From Tachypleus tridentatus (taxonomy: Eukaryota > Arthropoda > Merostomata > Xiphosura > Limulidae): DNA of 64,000 nt. The position numbers and the translations under genes are program-made. Shown here in pieces: positions 1 to 10,706 of the stretch. Each line of letters starts with the position of its first letter. The first letter of the stretch is position 1. The notes beneath the pieces were generated by a model, which saw only the letters and a list, made by a program, of their open reading frames with translations, was not told the DNA's origin and searched no databases. Location: the NCBI RefSeq assembly GCF_004210375.1, contig NC_134830.1, forward strand, positions 167,903,874 through 167,967,873, written 5' to 3'.

Positions 1-1198
1 TAATTTTTATTCTTAGAGCGAGACCAAGTCTTGAATTCAAGCATTCATATCACCAACGTTAATAAATATATCGGGTGTGGTGTATCTTCAACTAACGCTC
101 TACAAACCAGTAATCACAACTAAATTCATATCGCAAATTCTTAACAACCAGACATCACACACACGTATATTTATTCGTACATACGTATACGTATCTCAAC
201 GTTACACACTTATATTAATAGTTTCATATGATTGTTTCAGGCTCACTCGCCACTACCATCATAACTTCGTGGAGTTTCACCACTCGCTATTTCTTCACAG
301 ACAGCATTTTATGTGTTGCCATTTTTAAGCTGTTAAGCTTGGCACACCTTCTCTAGACACGTGGAAATAAATAACCATTAGTACAATTCAACCAAATCAA
401 ACCTTTCAGTTAAAATTACTTCAGTAATGATCGATTTTCATGCTGTTACTGCGACATATATAAGTAAACCCAAAGACAAATTACACTAAATACAACACTT
501 TACAGTTAAACGCATTAACTGCCCTACCCAGATGCCAACACCAGTGGGCACACTAGCATGATATTTCGACCCTACTTTAGTTAGGGTCATCTAGAAAATG
601 AATACGGGCAAACCCAATGAAACAACAATAATTCCATTTAAGCTCATAACAACCTCGTATATATTCCCTGTTGAGTGAGAAAACAACTGCCTCACTGCAC
701 ATGGAGGGGTTATATCTCATTTAAGTATACTGGAACTACTTTTAAGACTGTCGTGTAGTTACATAAAATTTTCATCACTCGAATAGATAAAATGAGAGAT
801 TTTCACAAAACACCAGATAACATTTTGTTTCAAAAATTGTTTGATAGCTGAGAAAATAAGGGTCCAATGCCCTTTTACCTAAGTTTCTGAGCTCGTAGTA
901 ATAATTCTCAGTCATGCCCTACTATTGACATTCTGGACATTACATCTACTACCGCCACTCATAGTAACTGCAGTGGTACTATCACAAGATTGTGCATAAC
1001 TTTCAAAGTAAAAACCTCACCTCATAAGTCGGCAAAAAAAGGACATTTCTTTCAAGCATTGTTTTTTACAATGAGCAATTGTCCTAATAGATGGTTCAGA
1101 CGTTGATGTAAACTGTAGTGATAAGTTGGTAATTGTCATCTCAGCTGACCAGAAGAGCTGTCATACACTTCTTCTTTGGGTGTTCCTTGTCAAACTAA

Positions 1199-1473
1199 GC
1201 TCGGCATGGCCAGGTGAGTTAAGGCGTTCAATTCGCAATCTGATGGTTGCGGGTTTGAATCCCCGTCGCACCGAACATGCTCGCCCTCTCAGCCGTGGGG
1301 GGGCGTTATAATGTTACGGTCAATCCCACTATCCGTTGGTAAAGGAGAAGCCTAAGAGTCGGCGGTAGGTGGTGATGACAAGCTGCCTTCCCTCTAGTCT
1401 TTCACTGCTAAATTAGGAACGACTATCGCAGATAGCCCTCGTGTAGCTTTACGCGAAATTCTGAAACAAACAT
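1199..1473 (+). repeat. SINE family A (tRNA-derived), full length
   Basis: The head GCTCGGCATGGCCAGGTGAG carries the A box and GGGTTTGAATCCCC the B box of an RNA polymerase III promoter. The body runs through CAATCCCACTATCCGTTGG, GGTGGTGATGACAAGCTGCC and CCTCTAGTCTTTCACTGC, and the tail ends in GCGAAATTCTGAAACAAAC. The anticodon-loop region of other copies reads CTCGTAA, suggesting a threonine-tRNA ancestor. Confidence 0.9.
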
Positions 1474-2671
1474 TTTGCCAGACTAATCCTGTACAGCCAG
1501 ATACGTATTGTAAACATCTTCTTCATCAGCTAAGTTGCGATAAAACAAAACAATGTTTTTCATCATTCCCTGCCTCGTCATTCTCAACCTTTTATTCCTG
1601 GTCTAGCTTTACAATTGAATTTTATCTGTATTGAATGATCTGTTTGTAAACCACTGTAACTCATACATAAAGGAAAATATTTGTCAGAGTATAGAATAAG
1701 GATCTGTTCACTTTATGCAAAATATCTTCATTTTTACTAGTACATCCTGAAAGTTACACTCAATCTCTAACTGGAACGTTTATTCTTTAACTACACTTAT
1801 CATAACATCTGAGATATGGTTATCTTTCCAAGTTATTGAAATGCAAACTTCTGTGTGTTAAATAATGCAGACTTTACACACTTCTAGAAAAGAAAAAAAA
1901 AAAAAAGACTCATCTACTGCAATGTTCCGAATGTCTAGCTATCCCTCAGTTCAATCCATATTCAGAGCCAACTCCAACATCATCCATCAAGTATGAGCCA
2001 AGGGAAGTAGTTTCCCGATGGCATAAAATCAAGTGCCCCATCAGACGATGTGTGACGACAGAGATAAGAAAATATGCATTCCCTTCTAATGGATCCACTA
2101 CACCTCAAAGTTCAAAAAGAGCTTTCATAAGAATTCTAAATTACTAGCTACATCTGAGTTCAAAGTGGAAGCTTTGACATCCATTGCCACTTCTCTACTT
2201 TCTAAACAAGCCCTAACATGTCAGTTCATCAGAACTACACTGGACCTTCCAACAGTGCTCGTAATAATTATCGCCTTCAGCACATATCATTCCTTAATAA
2301 ACATTTTCAGGTCCAAACTACTAAGTTCGTGGTCACTTGGGCGTCAAAGTAGAGGATAAGATGCCGAAGTACAATAACCCATTATTCCAGCTTGATATTT
2401 GCTGGTGTGTTTAGTTAATTAGCTTATGTTGGTCAAGGAAGTAGCTAAGTTCCTACAGTCATAAGTGGATGCTGCTAAACACAATTAGTTTAAGAAGTAC
2501 AACCAGTGACGTAACTACAAAATATAGTCCCTCCCGTATCAGACCATTTGGTCCTCTTTTGGTCCGTTTTCCACCACAACTGCGGGGACTACAGAGCCAT
2601 ACTTGTGTTACTGAGTACAACATTAGGCAAATAATATATGCATATGTATATAGCATACATATTATTATATC

Positions 2672-2940
2672 GGTTCGGCATGGCCAGGTGGTTAAGGCAC
2701 TAGACTCGTAATCCGAGGGTCGCGGGTTCGAATCCCTGTCACACCAAACATGCTCGCCCTTTTAGCCGTAAGAGCGTTATGACAACGTTAAATCCCACTA
2801 TTCGTTGGTCAAAAGGGTAGCCCAAGAGTTGGCGGTGAGTGGTGATGACTAGCTGCTTTCCCTCTAGTCTTACACTGCTAAATAATAAACGACTAGTGCA
2901 GATAGCCCTAGAGTAGCTTTGCGCAAAATCTAAAATAAAT
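2672..2940 (+). repeat. SINE family A, full length
   Basis: The head GGTTCGGCATGGCCAGGTGG, a clean B box GGGTTCGAATCCC, the conserved body and a tail ending GCGCAAAATCTAAAATAAAT are present. Just downstream (2950-3010, minus) is a short tRNA-like head fragment of another SINE group. Confidence 0.9.
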
Positions 2941-3630
2941 CAACTATAGTAACGAAACGCGAACCACGAACCCCCACATTGAGGTATGCTAACCTCGAGA
3001 CCACACCCCGCCTTTATCCGCTTTGAAAAAATGTTTGCATCATGAAACATAACACCACAGCCGTACTCCATAAGGTAGTAGATTTATATTTTAGCATAGT
3101 CACAAACACATAATATGTAATAAATTCTATGCTTGCAATTTTCAGAGAGAGTATATTAACGAATTGCAGAGAAGTTTGGATAGATGTAGATATATATTAG
3201 GAGACCAGAAGCAGCGTAGCTTCCCTTGGGATGTTTGTCGTCACTAGGTTATTCTCATAACATTTGAATATGTTTTGCATGTGAATCTGTTTTACAAATG
3301 TGAAACAAGTTTTCTTTTAGTTAAATATCTACCGGCAAAATATTACCTTTATCTTAAATCTGTGAGTTACGTTTAGCCTACCATTAATACGAGTAAATTG
3401 CAATTAAAAATTCTTTCCAGAATTTAAACAAATTATAGGACTCAAAACTCCATAATTTTTTCCATGACTAACATGTTTCGTGTTAATTTATATTTATTTT
3501 TTTGGGATATTTCATAGAAACGTACGCCTACAATATCATTTCTATATATCAAACAAAATACTCTTGCGTTAAAATCTAATATCCAATCCCGCCTCCATAA
3601 AACCATCCCGTTCTGACTTTTGTTTTAAAC

Positions 3631-3755
3631 TCGCCCTCCAATAGCTGAGCGGTAAGTATGAAGACTTATAACACTAAAAACTGGGTTTCGATACCCATAG
3701 TAGGCACAGCACAAATAGCCCAATATATAACTTTTTGCTCAATAAGAAACAATTT
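3631..3755 (+). repeat. SINE family B (short tRNA-derived)
   Basis: The sequence AGCTGAGCGGTAAGTATGAAG, ACACTAAAAACTGGGTTTCG, GATACCCATAGTAGGCACAG and CAAATAGCCCAATAT matches the clearer copy at 56.8 kb. It is an intact but diverged short tRNA-derived SINE about 120 bp long. Confidence 0.75.
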
Positions 3756-3788
3756 AGAAATCATCTTGTAATGTAGAGAACAAATTAC

Positions 3789-4054
3789 TGGCATGGCCAC
3801 GTGGTTAAGGCACTGACTCTTATGTTCGCGGGTTCGAGCCCCCGTCACACCAAACGCACTCGTCCTTTCAGCCGCGAGGGCGCTATAATTTGAAGGTCAA
3901 ACCCATTATTCGTTAGTAAAATAAGATCCCAAAACTTTGCGGTAGGCGGTGACGACTAGCTCCCTTCCCTCTAGTCTTAAACTGCTAAATTAAGGATGGC
4001 TAGCGCAGATAGCCCTCTTTGTAGCTTTGCGGAAAATTCAAAAGCACACAAAAC
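3789..4054 (+). repeat. SINE family A, slightly shortened head
   Basis: The head TGGCATGGCCACGTGGTTAAGG, B box GGGTTCGAGCCCC, body with CTTCCCTCTAGTCTTAAACTGC and tail GCGGAAAATTCAAAAGCACA are present. The anticodon arm is shortened. Confidence 0.88.
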
Positions 4055-4304
4055 AAATTGCTTTCATACGGCTAACACAGCAGACACTAAGAAATTAAGT
4101 GCATTAGAGTAATCAGATAGTTTTAGGCCATGATTTGTTTTAATTTCACGAAGATATAAGGAATGTTAATGCTAACGTTATGAAATTTTATACAGTTCAT
4201 AAAAACTATGTAGCTCTCAAGCCATGTAACGCAAGGTTCACTTACTATTGTGAGTTAATTTTAAAGCTTCAACTGACTGCTAAAAGCTGTATCAAGTACC
4301 TGAA

Positions 4305-4610
4305 CTTTATGGACTGTGTATAAATATCTGTGCAGTGACTGCAAGGTCATGTACATTGGCAAAACAAAACACTACTTAAAAACTAGTGTCTGTAACATTT
4401 AGGCCTATCTAACAGAACCAATCATCCTCTATTTAAACCCAGACACTTGTCCATTCGTTCACATTCTAAAACCATGGATCACAGTATCGTATTTAACAAT
4501 TTCTCTATCATCACCACAGGACCTTTAGACCTTGAACTCTATATTAAAGATAGTTTACTCATAACTAAATACACAGCTCTTTAAATCTAAAATTATGCTA
4601 AATGTTCACA
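4305..4610 (+). pseudogene. GIY-YIG endonuclease relic (Penelope-like type)
   Basis: One frame reads VYKYLCSDCKVMYIGKTKHY, the zinc-finger-like CxxC and GIY-YIG core (YIGKT) of retroelement-borne endonucleases. A second frame continues HLGLSNRTNHPLFKPRHLS and then FNNFSIITTGPLDLELYIKD, matching the C-terminal part of the same domain. Frameshifts and stops show it is dead. No reverse transcriptase is visible upstream because SINEs occupy that side. Confidence 0.7.
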
Positions 4611-4619
4611 TTTAAATCA

Positions 4620-6769
4620 GCTGTCATGTAATATACATAAACATTGTATTATCCAACCACTTACTGCTATTCCTAATAACTAAATACATTGATGATGACG
4701 TTATATTATAATTGTAGTAACAATCACCTTTATAACATAACTTTCAGATTTCTTTGATGACAAGTTATTCCAAAACATTCAAACTTGTAAATAAAATGTA
4801 TGTCTTGTCAACCGTCTTCACCTTCGCTATTAAACTTTTGTTATCCCTTTAAACACTGATAGATTAACTTTCTTTCTCATCAATAAAACTGCAAAACAAT
4901 AGTGCAGATTAAACACCAAACAATCAGATGACCAGTGATCACAATGTCAGTAGAAAAATTATGACACAGCTAGTTTCCTTAAATCTTGGCCCTAACCTAC
5001 TGATCAAGAGGTTTTTCTATGAACTGACAACTCTGATAACTCGTTGAACAAATCTTAAATCAGATGCACCACCATGTCACTACACAAATATCATATTTCG
5101 TGTCAGATTTGTATGTTTTCAAATGTATTTTAAAGCTTCTGGTAATATATCCAATATATATATAAAAATTCACATTCTCAATATTTAAGTTCATACACAA
5201 TATCTGATTTAAGTGTCAATATTACATTCTTACACTGGTATCAAAACTGAATATCATTGTAATATCATTGTAACTTCTCTTCGTTAAGAAAAAGTTAACA
5301 AAAATAAACAATATACATCTGAGTGATTAGATTTGTATACAAATAATTAAATTATTACTTACACATAGACAAAAATCAACTGGAAAAATTAAACATATTA
5401 AAAGAAAAACAAATGGTAATACATCTATTGGACATTCTAAGAAACTAATATTTAACTTTTACAATTTCAAATTAACAGAAAAATAAATTGTCACAAGGTT
5501 TACGGTTTGCCATACTTCTCATGAAACACAGATCTGAAAAATGATCCCTTGTTGTTTGCACATGTACTGCAGTAACTGTCTAAACAGTAAACTAGGCCTG
5601 ACAGTTATGGATCCTTTGGTAGTAATTCAAACAAGTTAGTGATATTAATTCATGTGCATTTAACAATAAAACCATGATTTTAAATGTGCTAGTATGTAAA
5701 AATGAAATGAGAAAAATAGAAATAAAAATATTGTTAAAACAAATAGTGTGGTTATTAACAAATCAAATTACAGTCAAAAGATTGAGAATATTTTGAATAT
5801 TTATATCAAATTGCATCTTACTAAAACAACAAGAGAAACTACACTATGGAGGTGTGTTAACATCAAAAACATGGTAATTTACTGAAACAGAATAACCATT
5901 TCAAAATAAGTCATCAGGTTATCACCCTGTTATTTAGTATGGTACTCCAGAAGTCAAGAAGGAAGGTTGTCCTGTTAGACCTACTGTTCTAAATAAAATT
6001 GCATACTTTGGTAAGACATTTAGAACAGTTCATGCACAATACAGAAGAAAAAAAAGTTTGTTGTTTTCCTCATGAAATACAGGATACAAAATTTGATGAG
6101 AGTGTGTACTACACAAGTGTTGATGTAGAATCTTTCCAATATTCTTTTGGAATATTTTAGTAACAAGTATGAATTGTTATCTAAAGTAATATCACTTCCT
6201 AAGAACGTTTTTAAGCTACTGTTGAAGTCTGCTCCTTAGGAATCACATTAACTTTTCACTAATACCATTTATGACCAAACTTATGACACTCTGGAAACTG
6301 AGACACCAGTGTCTGACCATTCTCCATCCTTGAAATGTATTCATACACTTTCTGAAAAATATGGTGCCCTTAGACAACCCTAGTCTGAGACATGAATTAA
6401 TATACAAAAGTTCTGAAAAACTTACCTACGTATACCTGAATAAAGATTCTCTTTTCTAAGTAACAATTCCCAGGATTCATATAATCTTTACTAAATGAAA
6501 TTATAGGACTCTCCCAAAAGTCTCAAGGACCAAATAATTAGGACTCACACATACAGCATGGGGTAAATAAACAAACACAAAATAGAGAATAACTAATAAG
6601 ACTGTGGATTAAAACAGACTATCAATTTTTCTTCCTTTCTGGTATTTCTTATTTTCAACAAGTCTGATATTATACTAATATAAATAAAAGGAATGAATGT
6701 TCATGATACATTTACAACTACTGAGTACTGTAGAAATTTCTGAATGTAGTTTCCAAGATGATGACCATA
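4620..6769. other. AT-rich stretch without recognised features
   Basis: Only short open frames occur, with many stops in all frames. I see no repeat family, splice-bounded exon or RNA gene here. Confidence 0.6.
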
Positions 6770-7002
6770 TACAGAGTGTTCAGAAAGTCACTGTGCACTT
6801 ACATATTTATTAACAGACATGTTTCAATATAGAATACAGGAATGACAATTATAAACAAAGTTGAAAGTGACCACCGTTGACATCAATACAGGCCTGGATC
6901 ATTCTTATTTTGTTGCTAAACACCGCTATCAGTTGCTGGCTTGAAATAGACTGAATTAAATATGATTACAAAACTGCACAGTGACTTTCAAAACACCCTT
7001 TA
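6770..7002. mobile_element. Mariner-type MITE with terminal inverted repeats
   Basis: The left end CAGAGTGTTCAGAAAGTCACTGTGCA (6772-6797) pairs with the right end, whose reverse complement reads AGGGTGTTTTGAAAGTCACT and on to GTGCA. Both ends abut TA, the target duplication of Tc1/mariner elements. The interior is about 180 bp with no transposase, so it is non-autonomous. Confidence 0.8.
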
Positions 7003-9185
7003 TAATAAAAGGCAAATAATTCAAATGTAATGATGGAAAGAAAACCTAGTCAAGACAAAGACTAACTTTCAATCATTGTCATACATGCTAAACACAAAGA
7101 ATTCACACAGAGATCTACCTGCCAAGTCAGGCAAGTAGAATAAAAAATAAAAAACACTCAGGTCAGGTTTTTGCTTCCATTGGTCATTTTAGACAGCATT
7201 TGTCAAGCACTGTTTCACAATAAAATAAGAGCTAGACCTGAATTCATGCAAGTCTTTAAGCAAGATATAACTTTTATTTATTCAAAGTTAATTTTTTCTG
7301 AAAAATGAAATTAGTTTATTGCAGATGTGACATAGAACTATTTTGTGTCAACAAGTGATAACACAAAACACTATCTTATAAAACTAGCTCAAAACTATAA
7401 CCAGAGCCATAGTAATGTTTTACATAACAGATAACTTCTGAATATCATCAATATTCTCTTATGTAATTGTGATCAAATTAAATATTCTTTGATCCAATTA
7501 AACTAGAATTATCAGTATGGCCATTTTTTTAAGATTTGTGGACACGAATACTGCCTTACGACATAGCTGAAAAATCAAACTGATAAATGCAAAAAAATGT
7601 TCCTAGTTAAATTTATTTCAAATATTTACATATTCATGTTACACAGAGTCTTGCAGTCTTTACTTCTATGATTTACTTCTTGCAGTGACTTTCCCATACA
7701 AAATTCTTTTTGATTCCAAGACTTATTCAAAACATTTTTTACACCACCATTCTGGAGACTGTAGTACAAATAGCACATTCATCATATCCTTCTGAATTTC
7801 ATTAAGATATCCTGCCAGAAACAAAGAAAATTAATTATTATGAGACATGCAAGCCTATTAAATTTCAAAACTAATATTTTCTCAAACAAAATAATAAAAA
7901 GCCTATTCTTGATCACAAAGTATAAACATAAACAAGAATAATGTACAGTTTTAAAATGCCCCCAAATTTTCTCAAATTAAAATGAAAAATACATCAATTT
8001 GCCAGTACTAACTACAATGTACCACTAAAAAGGTTTTAATCTATTAACCCTTTTGCAATGACTACACCTTTAAACATTTTTTTGCCAAAGTTACTGTATT
8101 ACATTTAAAATTTAAACACCTTTATTATCATTGTATGTGAATAAAATTATTATTATAATATAAATTATGATTCGAAATTTCATGATATGCAAGTTTTATA
8201 TCCTTTACATCAAAAGAAACCTTTAAAAACTGCTTAAAATTTCAGAAGTATTTTCACATAACCAACGTACTCTGAAGATTCTCTGCTTCGGTAATTTATC
8301 TTCAATAATACAACAGTAGTTGTGCTCATGTACATCTAGACTATAAGATGCTTACACAACCTTTCAACTCATACATTTGCACGTTCTCTGAATAAATGTA
8401 GTTGAAACAATAAATTTTTCAACCCCCTAACAGGTGCCAAGCCTACCTTCAACAGATTTGTTTGCCCTTTATAGCCTAGATGTAGATGTTACATACACAT
8501 GTGCAGTTATTACAAAGAGGTCATTTTACACTGTAATCTAACAATGGTTATTTTAAAATTGAGATACAGTTGTCCACATGGAGTACATGTGACTAAGTGT
8601 AGTATGGTTGGCTGCTTAATCAACTATAGCATTGACAGTTGTTACTTACCAAATTATTTTATAGTAAGAGATATAATTTATAATTTTAAGTGTTATTTTT
8701 ATATTTTAGTTAACTATGAATTAGTTATGTTTAAAAATGCCTAAATGAAAGGTTTAAATATTTTTTAAAATATACATTCTACTTTTTGTTAGTTCTCGAT
8801 GCTTACAATATTACAAGGTGTGTGAAAACTTTGCTGAAAGGTTGCGCAAGTCCCTGGGAGAACTTGTGATATGCCTCAAAGGCACTGTTGACTTGTGTCG
8901 AGGCAAATAGTAAGTGATAAAAAACAAAAAGGGAAAAAAAAACATTAAAAATGTGTAAAAAGGAAAACCAAATATTATGAATTTAACAAGATTAAAACTT
9001 ATAAAGATATTCTACAAAAAAATTAAAAGTTGTATATTTTCTCTTTACTGGAGTTTTCTGTTTCCCAACATTAATTATTTCCTTATATTGTACATTGATG
9101 TTAATAGTTGGAGTTTGTGAAATGATAGAGAAAATGAAACATTCACCTTAAGAGAACTCAGAGCTAACATATGTAGTGTTTTAGA
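7003..9185. other. AT-rich intergenic stretch, nothing recognised
   Basis: No exon, repeat family or RNA gene could be supported. The open frame at 8499-8744 has no homology that I recognise and skewed AT-driven composition. Confidence 0.55.
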
Positions 9186-9189
9186 AGTG

Positions 9190-9314
9190 TTTGTTTTGAA
9201 TTAAGCACAAAACTACACAATGAACTGTCTGTGCTCTGGCCACAATGGGTATTGAAACCTGGTTTCTAGAGGTACGAGCCTACAGACATACTGCTGTGCC
9301 ACCGGGAGGTGTTC
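9190..9314 (-). repeat. SINE family B, minus orientation
   Basis: The reverse complement reads CACCTCCCGGTGGCACAGCAG, TATGTCTGTAGGCTCG, AACCAGGTTTCAATACCCAT, and ends in TTGTGCTTAATTCAAAACAAAC. It is the same short tRNA-derived family as the copies at 3.6 and 56.8 kb. Confidence 0.78.
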
Positions 9315-10039
9315 CACAAGTGAAATCTGTGATGTTTCACATACGAGTCTGATGTGAAAGAGTTAATAATATACAAATTACCATGAACATGCTACACCTT
9401 AAGATATATTTATACTTATTAATTTTCTAAATACAAGTACAGACAACTAAAAATTAGTTCTATCTTATTTGATATAATTCTAAATATACAAGTAGATGAA
9501 ATCCATTGTATAAAGTTGCTTAGAAAATAATGAATATAATGTGCTTTTCTAGCAAACCTGATGGTTTTAATTACAACAAGGACTGGGTTTAAAATGTAAA
9601 GAACATAACAGCCAATACAAAATTGGCATTGTAATGTTTCACATGCAACAAAATTGCAACTGTAGAAAGTCTTATGAATATAACTATCTCTTCATATTTT
9701 ACAAAATGTTAATAAGAGCTTTGAATTACCTTACAGAACTCTTTATACAACTATCTATCTAAATTTCTCAAAAAAATTAAAGGAACAAATATGTATTTGA
9801 GTATATTTTTGTCATAACCACATTTATGTACGAAAAACATATCCATTCATCTACAAGTGTACTTTTAAGCTTGCAAGTAAAGTTTGAAGCAACTCAAATG
9901 AAAATCAACTCACTCAAAGAGAATACAACTCAAGGTACCCTATATAAGGTTGTAACATGAAACTATGCATTCCTCATTAATTCTCGAAACAAACACCAAC
10001 ATGGCTCATTTTGTCAGTGTTTACCTTAATTTTGTGTAT

Positions 10040-10320
10040 CCAAGCAGTTAAGCATCATCTCACAGAGAATGAGGTGGCCAGGGCAGTCCAGATGCTGTTG
10101 GATGGCCAGGCCCAAAGGAAGGTGGCAAGCATGTTAGTGTGTCACCAAGTGTCATCAATTGACTTTGGCAACACTACCAGGTGATAAACACTTATTGCAA
10201 GAGACCAGATCAAGGCCGTTGTTGGTGCACAACAAACAGATAGAATAGTATCTGTAGATAGTCACTACATCGTGACTACCACTCTGCAGGAAAGGGGTTA
10301 CATATGGCTTGGTCGCTGCA
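10040..10320 (+). pseudogene. Tc1-like transposase N-terminal relic
   Basis: Translation gives HHLTENEVARAVQMLLDGQAQRKVASML followed by VSSIDFG.., the first helix-turn-helix of Tc1-family transposases; later segments (ETRSRPLLVHNKQ-like, then VTTTLQERGY) match the second DNA-binding half in other frames. Frameshifts and stops are present and no DDE domain follows. It lies just past the TXNDC15 3' end in opposite orientation. Confidence 0.78.
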
Positions 10321-10368
10321 AAATGACCTTCAGCATTCCACTGGAACCCTGTGCATCAACCCAAACAG

Positions 10369-10374
10369 TTTATT
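10369..10374 (-). terminator. Candidate TXNDC15 polyadenylation signal
   Basis: A canonical AATAAA lies on the minus strand 109 nt beyond the TXNDC15 stop codon, before the Tc1-like relic. It is the first such hexamer after the stop. Use of this site is inferred; longer 3' ends cannot be excluded. Confidence 0.5.
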
Positions 10375-10482
10375 TAATTACCTACCTTTTGTTACAGTTT
10401 TCTAAAGGATTTAAAAATCTTATTGATACTTGTATGTTTGAAATATTTGTGCCACATACTCACCAGTCTGTCAGTTGCCAAA

Positions 10483-10706
10483 TTAATCCACGTGCTCATG
10501 TTGAGCCTCCGCTTCCCTCCAAGTGTTATGCACACACTCTACAATTCGTTGCCACAAGGAGGATCTTAAGAACCACGTACATAAACAGCCAAGAGTAAAT
10601 ATCCAGGCGAGTATTAAGACAAAGTCAGTACGTTGATCTGGCTGTGTTGGAACAGGGCCCATCATATCTGCTGTTGTAATGTTAAGTTCATCTTCTGGAG
10701 ACAAGC
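10483..10706 (-). CDS. TXNDC15: TXNDC15 terminal coding exon (membrane anchor and tail)
   Basis: The acceptor TTATTTCAG precedes GCTTGTCTCC. The exon encodes ITTADMMGPVPTQ, matching the vertebrate VTQADQIGPLPST segment, then a membrane span FVLILAWIFTLGCLCTWFL and a short tail ending EAQHEHVD before TAA at 10485-10483. The last residues closely resemble vertebrate EQEHVE, which confirms the true C terminus. Confidence 0.95.

Noticed and set aside
1199-1290. Functional tRNA genes at the SINE heads
   Set aside because: A and B boxes are present, but the arms do not pair as a full cloverleaf and each head is fused to the SINE body and tail.
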